Assembly (NCBI GenBank): GCA_002304445.1 | Contig: NEVA01000020.1 | Coordinates: 1-59,051, forward strand | DNA: 59,051 bases | Reading direction: 5' to 3' | Source: Opitutia bacterium Tous-C4FEB | Lineage (GTDB): Bacteria; Verrucomicrobiota; Verrucomicrobiia; Opitutales; Opitutaceae | Shown here: one piece after another, positions 45,801-52,961 of the stretch | Numbering within the stretch: position 1 is the first letter of the stretch | Layout: each line of letters starts with the position of its first letter | Position numbers and translations under genes: made by a program | Notes under the pieces: generated by a model | The model's database searches: none | Told to the model about the DNA's origin: nothing | Seen by the model: the letters and a program-made list of their open reading frames with translations, nothing else

Positions 45801-45988
45801 CCCGCCTCGACCTCAACGTCGACTACCAGCTACGTTCCAATTTCTTTCTCTACGCGAGCGCCCAAAACATCTTCGACGTGCCGGAGACCCTCCTGCGCTT
45901 CGGTTCGCAAACCCCCGGCTACGCCCGCGGCTACCAAGTCCTGACCACCGGCGTCCAACTCACGCTCGGCGTGAAGGGCACATTCTGA
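42812..45988 (+). CDS. TonB-dependent receptor with N-terminal carboxypeptidase-regulatory-like domain
   Basis: Receptor of 1058 residues. After a signal peptide (CTAIACLALVFTSTVCSAAA) comes a CarboxypepD_reg-like beta-sandwich (about 38-110: GAISGRVQNVATGQYLNNAR, TDQTGSYRLTGLPAG), then the region VKLDSFVVTTGRETDGAA, a plug with VSVRGFPTAQAVVSGDG and RIEVTKVPTPSTPADSMAG, and a barrel ending LTLGVKGTF. This architecture is that of the Xanthomonas/Caulobacter-type glycan receptors and differs from the two other receptors here. It follows the oxidative sugar operon after 528 bases, so it may import its substrate; ligand unknown. Confidence 0.92.
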   Translation: MTTRSSPICTAIACLALVFTSTVCSAAAATTALAAQATGAISGRVQNVATGQYLNNARVTVKGTESVAFTDQTGSYRLTGLPAGSTVLEVFFTGLDPLQLPVTIRAGEVIEQDVSLTSATRYGTDASGTVKLDSFVVTTGRETDGAAIAINEQRFAPNIKNVVAADALGDVMDGNVGEFLKFMPGVTAEYDRESGGSVASVSVRGFPTAQAVVSGDGLQMANTGNPQGSSRVFQFTQVSINNISRIEVTKVPTPSTPADSMAGSIDMVSKSAFERKDAQLRYSVGISGNHRTASVQKVPHTTDERVYKVLPSFTFDYTLPVTKNFGLVVTGQSQNRFIEMQWVPRGFGTTATGVSGASVSRPYLQSFQLNSVPRANTRNAVGLKADWRATPNGVLSLNLERSRFVSDRSNASILLSTGTNGVPNPATGLPLTFGDNFTSGATGRGAITIGNGGAGVRQQLDTEAVGLRYRFDDGNWRVVAALGQSNSSGGYQDTIHGRFRALVITNRIPVRVSFAQIDDVRPQSIQVFDNSDRSFDITNLDNYQVNSATSTPRVIRDSLANGKLDVRKTLPMFSFPAAIQVGGLRRVQVRDVRRESINWNYNGPDGNPATPDSPSLFRNTVYVNQSENFGFKNLPFVSTANALRAFQSNPTLFSKTTAQTTAEELFRLNNSERLQEAVTAGYVQAELGLFQNRLKVLTGVRYERTDADGQGIRTDANAVWLRNADGSFARTADGARIRRPEAGAVGSLQELAVTRRERGTKASRTYDGYYPSLHLTYQIRENLLVRLAYAKTYGRPDFASIVPNTTVDETDFGNATPDPNQIPGRITTRNTGLRPWTGDNYDLSVEYYTPQGGVFSAGAFRKEISNFFGNAVKVATAADLELLELDPRYVGWQITTAFNVPGTARVDGVEFNARHSLRALGSWGRHFSAFANGTKLRLQGGTDSDFSGFIPESANWGLDFKSKRFSVMANWNHRGQQRLGRIAALGTDAYEYAKARTRLDLNVDYQLRSNFFLYASAQNIFDVPETLLRFGSQTPGYARGYQVLTTGVQLTLGVKGTF

Positions 45989-46372
45989 GCCGCGCCCCCA
46001 CTGGCCCGCTCTGGGCCTCAAGAAAGTGTCAGGACTTGCACTTTTCGATTTACGCCAAAAGAGCGGCGAGCGGCCGCGCGATTCCGCGAGGACCGTATCG
46101 CGTCGCCGCCGGAGGTATTCGACCCCGCGCGTTCAACGACCACAGACAGCGTGGCCCTATCACTTTTCTGGGGGTTCCGCCGCACAGGGCTTCTGCGAAA
46201 TCCGCTCAAGCGACGGGTACTTTTTGCTGGCCTCCACTCATTTCGGTTTGCGCGGCATGAACGCTATTCCTTAAACGACCACGCCGCTTTCCTCGTCCCG
46301 CACTCCGCAATCGAGCTGCCGAGCTCAGCGAGCGTCAGGATCGAAAATCCAAAATCAAGAATCCCCCATCCC
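45989..46372. other. Gap with short direct repeats before the NHL gene
   Basis: No gene is supported in these 384 bases. A motif GTGTCAGGACTTGCACTTTT lies at 46027-46046, similar to elements I have seen near REP-type sequences. Immediately before the next ATG, at 46339-46366, units of the form ATC-AAAATC are repeated (GATCGAAAATCCAAAATC). The open frame reaching back to 46151 has no family similarity. Confidence 0.4.
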
Positions 46373-47476
46373 ATGCTCACCCGCCGCCACTTCCTAGCCG
46401 GTCTCTCCACCGCCGCCGCCGCCACCTGGCTCCAACCGCTCCGCGCCGCCGCCGGCGATCCCGCCAAAGACCCTCTCCTCGGCCACGGTCGTTTCCGCTA
46501 CCGCGCCAACAAAAACTGGGTCCCCCCCGGCCAGGGCCGTAATCACCCGATCCTAAACTGCCACGAAATGGTCCAGGTCCGCGACGGTCGCCTCTTCATG
46601 GTCGGCGATCATCCCGACCATCAGATGCTCGTCTTCAAGCCCGACGGCACCATCCTCGAATCGTGGGGCAGCGTCTGGCCCGGCGGCCATGGCCTCACGC
46701 TCGCCGACGAAAACGGCGCCGAGTTCCTCTTCGTCACGGATTGCGGCCTGTGGAAAACCGGCACCGGTGCTTATCGCCAAACGGGCCGCGTCACCAAGAT
46801 CGACCTCACCGGTCGTGAGATTTTCTCCCTCAGCCACCCCGCCACCGTCGGCGCGTATGAGCCGAAGATGCCTTTCAATCCCACCGAGACCGCCGTCGCG
46901 CCCAACGGCGACATCTACATCGCCGACGGCTACGGTTCCAACTTCGTCCTGCGCTACGACCGCAACGGAAAGTTCATCGCCCGCTTCGGCGGCAAAACCG
47001 GCGTGCCCGCCGAGCAACGGCTCGACTCCGCCCACGGCATCGCCGTCGATCTCCGCGCCGGCGCCGACAAAGCCACCCTCCTCGTCACTTCACGCAACGA
47101 TCTTTGCTTCCGCCGCTTCTCCCTCGACGGTCGCTACCTCGAAACGCTCCCCGTCCCCGGTTGCAACGTCTGTCGCCCCGTCATCTCCGGCCAAGAACTC
47201 TACGCCGGTGTCTGCTGGTCCAAAGATCCCGTCGCCAGCAAACTCCCCGGCAACCCCTCCGGTTTCACCGTCATCCTCGACGCGGCTGGCAAAGTTATCA
47301 GCGCTCCCGGCGGCACGGAGCCCGTTTACACGGACGGCAAACTCACACCGCTCACGCGCGCCCAACCGATCATCGACCACGGCCACGATGTCTGCGTCCT
47401 CACCAACGGCGACATGATCGTCTGCCAATGGAACGCCTTCCAGACCTACCCGATCTACCTCGAGCGCGTCGTCTGA
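46373..47476 (+). CDS. Tat-exported NHL-repeat beta-propeller protein
   Basis: Protein of 367 residues with a twin-arginine leader (LTRRHFLAGLSTAAAATW). It contains repeated NHL-like blades: MVQVRDGRLFMVGDHPDHQM, GLTLADENGAEFLFVTDCGL, TAVAPNGDIYIADGYGSNFV with LRYDRNGKFIARFG, and HGIAVDLRAGADKATLLVTS. The last blade ends DVCVLTNGDMIVCQWNAFQT. The pattern suits a six-bladed propeller as in peptidyl-alpha-hydroxyglycine lyase-like or sugar-binding proteins; two Cys pairs may form disulfides. No enzyme activity can be assigned. The ATG at 46373 is chosen because the Tat motif follows it directly. Confidence 0.75.
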   Translation: MLTRRHFLAGLSTAAAATWLQPLRAAAGDPAKDPLLGHGRFRYRANKNWVPPGQGRNHPILNCHEMVQVRDGRLFMVGDHPDHQMLVFKPDGTILESWGSVWPGGHGLTLADENGAEFLFVTDCGLWKTGTGAYRQTGRVTKIDLTGREIFSLSHPATVGAYEPKMPFNPTETAVAPNGDIYIADGYGSNFVLRYDRNGKFIARFGGKTGVPAEQRLDSAHGIAVDLRAGADKATLLVTSRNDLCFRRFSLDGRYLETLPVPGCNVCRPVISGQELYAGVCWSKDPVASKLPGNPSGFTVILDAAGKVISAPGGTEPVYTDGKLTPLTRAQPIIDHGHDVCVLTNGDMIVCQWNAFQTYPIYLERVV

Positions 47477-47531
47477 TTCCGCCCCACGCGCCGCAGACGA
47501 CCCACCGAAGTTCGGATCATCCTCTCGCCCC

Positions 47532-47589
47532 GTAGGAGCCCGCTCGCGGGCGATTCCGAACGGTCGCCGCCGGCCGTGCGGGCTCCTAC
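47532..47589. repeat. REP-like palindromic repeat between convergent genes
   Basis: Perfect 12-base inverted arms GTAGGAGCCCGC (47532-47543) and GCGGGCTCCTAC (47578-47589), with inner GC-rich short stems. GTAGGAGC...CG is the typical start of REP-type elements in several bacterial groups. It lies in the 156 bases between the NHL gene and the convergent oxidoreductase and may act as a two-way terminator, though there is no T-tract. Confidence 0.65.
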
Positions 47590-47632
47590 AAGGGTCGCCG
47601 GATGTTCCCGATCTCGCCGACCCGACCACCGC

Positions 47633-48931
47633 TCACCCTCGCGCCGATTTCTTCCAATCGTCGCGCTGCGGCCGCGAGCGCAATGCATTCGCCGCGGCGT
47701 CATCAAATTTTTCCGTTACCGGGTCCCACTTCAACGGCCGCTCCAGCTCCATCGCGATCGCACCCACGTGCAGCGCCGTGCTCAGCCGTTGCAACGCCTC
47801 CGCCGTATACATCGGCTCCCCGCCACCCTTGATCACATCGAGAAAATCCCGCTGCTCCCGCGGGCGCCGCGGCCAAAGCTTGTTCGTCGCCGGATCGTAA
47901 ACCTTGCGAAACACGTTCATATCGCTGCCCGCCACCGGACCGGCCCAACCCTTGTTGCCGACCCAACCGGTGCTGCCTTCGAAACGCAACGCGACTTCTC
48001 CTGCCGTAACTTCCAGTTCCACGCCGTTCGCATACGTGTAGGTGAGATCGTAAGTCTGCGGCACCGAGTTGACCGAGTTCGGCGGAATGAACCCCTTGCC
48101 CCGCACCGCCACCGGCCCGGAGTTTTCGGAGAAATTCGCCACCTGCGCCGTATCCACCAGATGCGCGCCCCAATCCGTCAGCGAACCGCCGGAAAAATCC
48201 CGGATCTGCCGCCACACCTGCGGATCCGTCAGCGTCGGCGTGTAGGGTCGGAACGGCGCCGGCCCCAACCACATCTCGTAGTCCAGATCGTCCGGCACCT
48301 TCACCGGCTCTTCGCGCGCGAAGATCGGTTTGATCGGCAGACTCACCTTCATGCGCTCCAGTTTCCCGATCGCGCCGTTGCGCACCGCCTCCGCGAGTTT
48401 GTGATAATAAATCACCGCGCGGTCCTCGAGGCCGACGGCAAACAACGCCTTTCGCGCCGCCACGTCGTCCGCCAGCTCGCGCCCCTCGGCGATCGTGAGC
48501 GTGGGCTTCTCGCAGAACACTTTTTTTCCCGCCGCCAACGCCATCCGCGCCATCGGCACATGCCAATAATCGGGCGTCGTGATGACCACCGCGTCGATAT
48601 CGGGCCGCGCCAGCAGCGCCCGAAAATCCGCGATCATCGCGCAGCCCGTCGCGCCGTAGTGCTCGTCCACGAGCTTCCGCGCCTCCTCGCGCCGCTTGCC
48701 CCACACATCGCACACCGCGACCACACGGCAATCGTCCTGCTGCAAAAACGACTTCAAATTCACCCCGATCCCGTGCGCGCCCAGGCCGATGAAGCCGAGC
48801 GTCACCTGCTTTGAAGGCGCGTTGGCCCCGAGCAACCGGGCCGAGATCAACTGCGGCCCGACCCCGGCGGCAAAGATGCCGGCGATTCCGGTTTTGATGA
48901 AGTTACGACGCGAGTGAACGGGAGTTTTCAT
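47633..48931 (-). CDS. Tat-exported Gfo/Idh/MocA-family oxidoreductase
   Basis: Protein of 432 residues from the ATG at 48931, with a twin-arginine leader (HSRRNFIKTGIAGIFAAG). The Rossmann domain has LGFIGLGAHGIGVN and VVAVCDVWGKRREEA, then the family motif FCEKPTLTIAEG and the catalytic-type SLTDWGAHLVDTAQVA in the C-terminal domain. Exported members of this family bind NAD(P) before transport and act on sugar or glycoside oxidation. The substrate is unknown. The frame runs upstream to 49039, which is not used. Convergent with the NHL gene. Confidence 0.88.
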   Translation of the reverse strand: MKTPVHSRRNFIKTGIAGIFAAGVGPQLISARLLGANAPSKQVTLGFIGLGAHGIGVNLKSFLQQDDCRVVAVCDVWGKRREEARKLVDEHYGATGCAMIADFRALLARPDIDAVVITTPDYWHVPMARMALAAGKKVFCEKPTLTIAEGRELADDVAARKALFAVGLEDRAVIYYHKLAEAVRNGAIGKLERMKVSLPIKPIFAREEPVKVPDDLDYEMWLGPAPFRPYTPTLTDPQVWRQIRDFSGGSLTDWGAHLVDTAQVANFSENSGPVAVRGKGFIPPNSVNSVPQTYDLTYTYANGVELEVTAGEVALRFEGSTGWVGNKGWAGPVAGSDMNVFRKVYDPATNKLWPRRPREQRDFLDVIKGGGEPMYTAEALQRLSTALHVGAIAMELERPLKWDPVTEKFDDAAANALRSRPQRDDWKKSARG

Positions 48932-49105
48932 GGGTAAAACGGGGCTTAACCTCAAAGCTTGAAAGCCACCCCGTTCACGTCGAGGCGCAATCGCGGGTAT
49001 CTCGCCGAGCATGGGCTTCCTTCTCCTTCGAATCGGCACTCCTCACCTCGCCCCAGAAGCCAAATCTAAAGGTGTCGAAACGTGCCGCCCGGCCGCGTTC
49101 CCACC

Positions 49106-49162
49106 CTCGTCGAAACCTACCGGCGCGACACGGTGGCTGTCCTCGCCCGGCTTTTGAGCTGA
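49106..49162 (+). pseudogene. Tail of a second pyruvyl-transferase-like gene
   Basis: The frame ending at the TGA 49160-49162 reads LVETYRRDTVAVLARLLS. The C-terminus of the intact gene at 27360-28619 is IVERYQRDTMAVVARQFA; 10 of 18 positions are identical and both end at the stop at the same place. The rest of 48932-49269 shows no other gene, so only the tail of the lost gene remains. Confidence 0.5.
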
Positions 49163-49269
49163 ACTTCACGCAGCGCGGGTCGCCTGGCTTCTCTTGCCAC
49201 CCTCGGTCCGGCGATTCGCCTCTCAAAACACAAACTTGCATTTCTTCCATCGTAAGGAATAATCGCAAT

Positions 49270-50454
49270 ATGATCGCTCGTCTCGCCGAAGCTCGAATCC
49301 GCGACCTGCTCGCGCGTTTTCCCGCCGTCGCCGTCTTGGGTCCGCGTCAGGTCGGCAAGACGACGCTGGCGCTCCGCCTCGCCGGGGCAACCGACGCCAC
49401 GTTTGCTTACTTGGATCTGGAGCTACCCTCGCACCGGGCCAAACTTTCCGACCCGGAACTCTACTTCAAAACGCAGGAAGACCGCTTGGTCATTCTGGAT
49501 GAAATCCAACGCGTGCCGGGGCTTTTCGAGATTCTGCGGGGCGTCATCGATGAGCGGCGCAGAAAGGGCCGCCGCAACGGTCATTTTCTGCTGCTCGGAT
49601 CGGCGTCGATCGAACTGCTCAAGCAGTCGTCCGAGACCCTGGCCGGGCGCATCGCCTATTCCGAACTCACGCCGCTGCTGGTGGAGGAAGCCGCCGCCAA
49701 AAAACGGACCGACCGGGATCGGCTGTGGTTGCGCGGCGGCTTCCCCGACTGCTTTCTGGCGCGGGACGATGCCGCGAGCGTCGAGTGGCGCGAGGAGTTC
49801 ATCGGCACCTATCTCGAGCGGGACATTCCTCTGCTCGGCCCGAAAATTCCGGCCGAAACGTTGCGCCGCTTCTGGACCATGCTGGCCCACGAACAAGGCA
49901 CGCTGCTCAACGCGGCCGCCGTCGCCGGCGCCATCGGCGTTAGCGGCCAGACCGTGGGACGCTATCTCGACCTCATGGTCGACCTGCTCCTCGTGCGCCG
50001 TTTGCAGCCTTGGGCAAAGAATGCCGGCAAGCGCTTGGTCCGTTCGCCCAAAATCTATGTGCGCGACAGCGGTTTGGTGCATGCCTTGCTCGGGCTCCGC
50101 GACCTTGACGCTGTGCTCGGTCATCCCGTGACCGGCGGAAGCTGGGAGGGCTTTGTGATCGAAAACCTGCTCGCCGCTGCGCCCGCCGGCACGCAAGCTT
50201 GGTTCTACCGGACCGCGGTCGGCGCCGAGATCGATCTCGTGCTGGAGATTCCGCCGAAGGGACGCTGGGCCATTGAAATCAAACGCTCCTCCGCGCCGGT
50301 GTTGGCCAAGGGATTTTATTTCGGCTGCGACGACATCAAGGCGACCAGACGAATCGTCGTCCACGCCGGCGAAGACTCGTATGGACTCGGTGACGGCGTC
50401 GAAGCGGTCTCGCTACCCGCGGCGCTGGCGACGTTGCGGGAGTGTTCTGAATAA
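49270..50454 (+). CDS. AAA-family ATPase with DUF4143 domain
   Basis: Protein of 394 residues from the ATG at 49270. The AAA_14 domain has a Walker A motif GPRQVGKTTLAL (19-30), Walker B VILDEIQRVPG and the sensor segment FLLLGSASIELLK. The DUF4143 part follows (YVRDSGLVHALLGL, GGSWEGFVIENLLAA) and ends in a nuclease-like core with GAEIDLVLEI and WAIEIKRSSAPVLAKGF (D-x-E-x-K pattern). The function of the family is not established. Unlike most genes here it has a purine-rich stretch AAGGA (49254-49258) before its ATG, which may point to a separate origin. Confidence 0.88.
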   Translation: MIARLAEARIRDLLARFPAVAVLGPRQVGKTTLALRLAGATDATFAYLDLELPSHRAKLSDPELYFKTQEDRLVILDEIQRVPGLFEILRGVIDERRRKGRRNGHFLLLGSASIELLKQSSETLAGRIAYSELTPLLVEEAAAKKRTDRDRLWLRGGFPDCFLARDDAASVEWREEFIGTYLERDIPLLGPKIPAETLRRFWTMLAHEQGTLLNAAAVAGAIGVSGQTVGRYLDLMVDLLLVRRLQPWAKNAGKRLVRSPKIYVRDSGLVHALLGLRDLDAVLGHPVTGGSWEGFVIENLLAAAPAGTQAWFYRTAVGAEIDLVLEIPPKGRWAIEIKRSSAPVLAKGFYFGCDDIKATRRIVVHAGEDSYGLGDGVEAVSLPAALATLRECSE

Positions 50455-50478
50455 GTTCTTACCACGCCGAATTCCCCC

Positions 50479-50830
50479 ATGAACCGCCGACACTCTCTCA
50501 CCCGGAGCGGCACTCTCGCTCCGCGCTCGCCCCGCGTTTTAACCCCTTCGCCCAATGGAGCCCCTGCTCGATCGAAAGCTGGCACGAGCAGGACCAATGG
50601 CGCCGCCGCATCCCGCACGCCGACTTAATGAAACTCCAAGCGCGCTGAAACCACACCAAGTTCAATCCCGACGCCTGCCACCGCCGCTAAGGCCGCCCGC
50701 ATGAGCTATCTCTGCTTCACCGCGAAGCACCACGACGGCTTCTGCCCCTTCGACTCGAAGCACACCGACTACATGTCGGTCAAATCCCACTACGGCAAAG
50801 ATCTCGTCCGCCAATTCCCGCTAAATCTGC
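50479..50830 (+). pseudogene. GH29 alpha-L-fucosidase remnant
   Basis: Two frames together give the N-terminal third of a GH29 fucosidase. The first reads WHEQDQWRRRIPHADLMKL, then QAR, a TGA (50646-50648) where the family has Trp or a similar residue, and NHTKFNPDAC, followed by a TAA. The second starts at 50701 with MSYLCFTAKHHDGFCPFDSK and continues HTDYMSVKSHYGKDLV. TAKHHDGF is the hallmark of the family. A frameshift, two stops and the loss of the remaining two thirds make it non-functional. After about 50815 no similarity remains. It abuts the 3' end of the glycosyltransferase gene on the other strand. Confidence 0.72.
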
Positions 50831-50910
50831 GCACTCACCCAAGCCCTCCGACGTCGCTCTCGCCGACGCTCCGGGGCGCACACTCCGACCGTTCCCGCCA
50901 TACCCGCACC

Positions 50911-52200
50911 TCACACCCCTTCGCCGTAAAGGTTCGCCAGCCGCGCCACGAGTTTCCGCCGGGCCACCGCGTAGGAAAAATATTTCAGGCCCAGCGCGAA
51001 GTTGGTTTCCGCCCACGCTTCGCGCTGCGCCCGGTCGGCCAACAGCGCCCGCGTCTGCGCGACGACGTCGTTGGTCACCAATTGCGTCAACGCGATCACT
51101 TTGAAGCCCAAAGGATCAATGTCGCGCGCGTAAACGGCGTAGCGGTTTACCAAAACCGGCTTGCGAAAGTAGATGGCCTCCAGAAAGGCGTTCCCGAAAC
51201 CTTCGTAGTGGCTCGCATAGGTCACGAGATCGGCGTGCGGATAAACGTCCGCGAGCGTGTAGATTTTTCGGCCCTCCGGCGTCAGCCCGCGCCGTTCACC
51301 CACGCGCTCGGAGATGAAGCGCACATCAATCCGCGCTTCCGCGATGCGTTCGCGCAGCATCTGGATGTATCCGCCGCCCTCGTCGCCGGCTGCATGGGAG
51401 ATCACGAGCTTCGCGTTCGGATGGTCAAGGCGCCGCACGAGCTCGATCGCGTGCTCGATGCCCTTGCGCATCACCACCCGCGTCGGCTGCAGGATAAACA
51501 CGTCGTCGTCTTTCAACCCGATCTCCGCCCGCAGATCCGCGTTATAGGCGTCGATTCCGGTCGGCGGCGTCTCGAAATCGAGCACATTGGGGATCACCAC
51601 CGACGGCAGGCTACACCGCCGCGCGAGTTCTTTCTGCGCCATCGAATTGATCACCACGTGCTCCACCCGCGGCAGCGCACCCGGGAAGGCCGCGCGCAGG
51701 CAGTCGTTGACCGCACTCACCACAAACCGCTCCCGCTCCCACGCAAAATCGTGGTGATGGGCAATCGTCGGCAGCCCTGTCTCCGCGACTACCTCCGTCA
51801 TCGCCAGCCCCAGCGGCACATGCATCGGGATCGCGTGGATGTTCTCGGGGATCAGCAACTCGATCCCGAATTTCTCGATGAACCGGTAGAGCTCATCTTT
51901 GAGCAATTCCTTGATGCGCTGGATTTCGTTCGTCACCGCCCGCGACCGCACCGTGACGCCGAATAATTTCTCCTGCAGCGCTGCGACCTCAGGATGATTG
52001 AAAAACGCGAGCGGAGCCTCGTGGCTGCTTGCAGGCGGGGCATCGAGCTGCCCGGCCATCCAGTAACAGGTGTGTCCGAGGTCGGTAAGAATGTCCGCCC
52101 ACTTCCGCATCTCCAGCGTCACGCCGTCCGACCCGTGAAAACGCGTCGAAATAAATCCGATCCGGCGGGGCGCCCCGGTGGCCAAAATGCAACGTTCCAT
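50911..52200 (-). CDS. GT4-type glycosyltransferase, probable mannosylglucosylglycerate synthase-like
   Basis: Retaining GT-B glycosyltransferase of 429 residues. The N-terminus IGFISTRFHGSDGVTLEMRKWADIL is that of the glucosylglycerate mannosyltransferase (MggS-like) group as I know it. HHHDFAWERERF follows in the first lobe; the donor lobe has VFILQPTRVVMRKGIEHAIE and the EX7E motif YEGFGNAFLEAIYF. In the context of the GT81-like gene and the HAD gene the likely product is mannosylglucosylglycerate or a related compatible solute. Third gene of the minus-strand unit, 53 bases after the HAD gene. The exact sugar and acceptor are inferred. Confidence 0.8.
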   Translation of the reverse strand: MERCILATGAPRRIGFISTRFHGSDGVTLEMRKWADILTDLGHTCYWMAGQLDAPPASSHEAPLAFFNHPEVAALQEKLFGVTVRSRAVTNEIQRIKELLKDELYRFIEKFGIELLIPENIHAIPMHVPLGLAMTEVVAETGLPTIAHHHDFAWERERFVVSAVNDCLRAAFPGALPRVEHVVINSMAQKELARRCSLPSVVIPNVLDFETPPTGIDAYNADLRAEIGLKDDDVFILQPTRVVMRKGIEHAIELVRRLDHPNAKLVISHAAGDEGGGYIQMLRERIAEARIDVRFISERVGERRGLTPEGRKIYTLADVYPHADLVTYASHYEGFGNAFLEAIYFRKPVLVNRYAVYARDIDPLGFKVIALTQLVTNDVVAQTRALLADRAQREAWAETNFALGLKYFSYAVARRKLVARLANLYGEGV

Positions 52201-52253
52201 CTGCCGACGAAAGCCACGCCGGCCGCCTTGGCAACGCCCCCCGCAACTTCAAT

Positions 52254-52961
52254 TCACACCAGCGCCGCGAGCCGCGCCCAGTCGCCCCCGCTCACCCCGT
52301 CGCCCTCGCCCAGCCGCCACGTTTGCCAACCCTGCGCGCACGCCGGTGCGATGTCGTTGTCCGCCCGGTCACCCACCATCAGCGTTTCGCCCGGCGCGAT
52401 TCCCCGCGCACGCAGGCGCGCCGCCAGCACGCGAAACACCCTCGGGTCCGGCTTGCTGTAGCCGTGGTCAAACGACCAAAAGCACAACGCCGGCTCGAAC
52501 CATGTGCGCTCCGCCCCCGTGCCCGCCAGCGACTCGTCGAGCTCGCGCAGGGTATACGGCTGCGCGTTCGACGCGATCCCGAGTACCACTCCGCGCTCTC
52601 TCAACGCCCGCAACACCGGCGCAGCTCCCGCCATCGCCCGCACCGTGTGCCCCAGCGCCGCGTGTCGAAAAGCAAACTCCGCCTGCTCCGCAACATTGAG
52701 CGTCGTCACTTCGGGCACTGCCTCACGCACGATCCCCGCCCAGTCCACCTCGGGAAACGCGATGCCCACCGCCCGCGCCGCCGCATGCTCCCGCGCTACG
52801 GCTTCCTCGGTCGCCACGCGAAATTCGCCCAACGTCAACCGCGCGTTCCCGCCCAACCGCTCGCGCCACAACGCCTCCCACTGCGCCTCCGCGTCCGCGG
52901 GTGCCGGCCCGACGTCGAGGATCGTCCGGTAAACATCGCAGATGACGGCGCGCGGGTTCAT
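52254..52961 (-). CDS. HAD-superfamily hydrolase with DxY motif
   Basis: Protein of 235 residues from the ATG at 52961. HAD motifs are CDVYRTI (nucleophile Asp9), IASNAQPYT (motif II), YSKPDPRVF (motif III Lys) and MVGDRADND (motif IV). Position +2 after the nucleophile is Tyr11 where phosphatases usually have Asp, as in dehalogenase-type members. By position it may be the phosphatase acting on a phosphorylated glycosylglycerate, but the Tyr makes this uncertain. The ATG overlaps the stop of the upstream glycosyltransferase (ATGA), so the two are coupled. The frame opens to 53426 in the same direction but overlaps that gene. Confidence 0.8.
   Translation of the reverse strand: MNPRAVICDVYRTILDVGPAPADAEAQWEALWRERLGGNARLTLGEFRVATEEAVAREHAAARAVGIAFPEVDWAGIVREAVPEVTTLNVAEQAEFAFRHAALGHTVRAMAGAAPVLRALRERGVVLGIASNAQPYTLRELDESLAGTGAERTWFEPALCFWSFDHGYSKPDPRVFRVLAARLRARGIAPGETLMVGDRADNDIAPACAQGWQTWRLGEGDGVSGGDWARLAALV

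Noticed and set aside
50701-51966. 421-codon plus-strand frame starting with the fucosidase-like piece
   Set aside because: Only the first 40 or so codons resemble GH29; after about 50820 it is the shadow of the glycosyltransferase on the minus strand.
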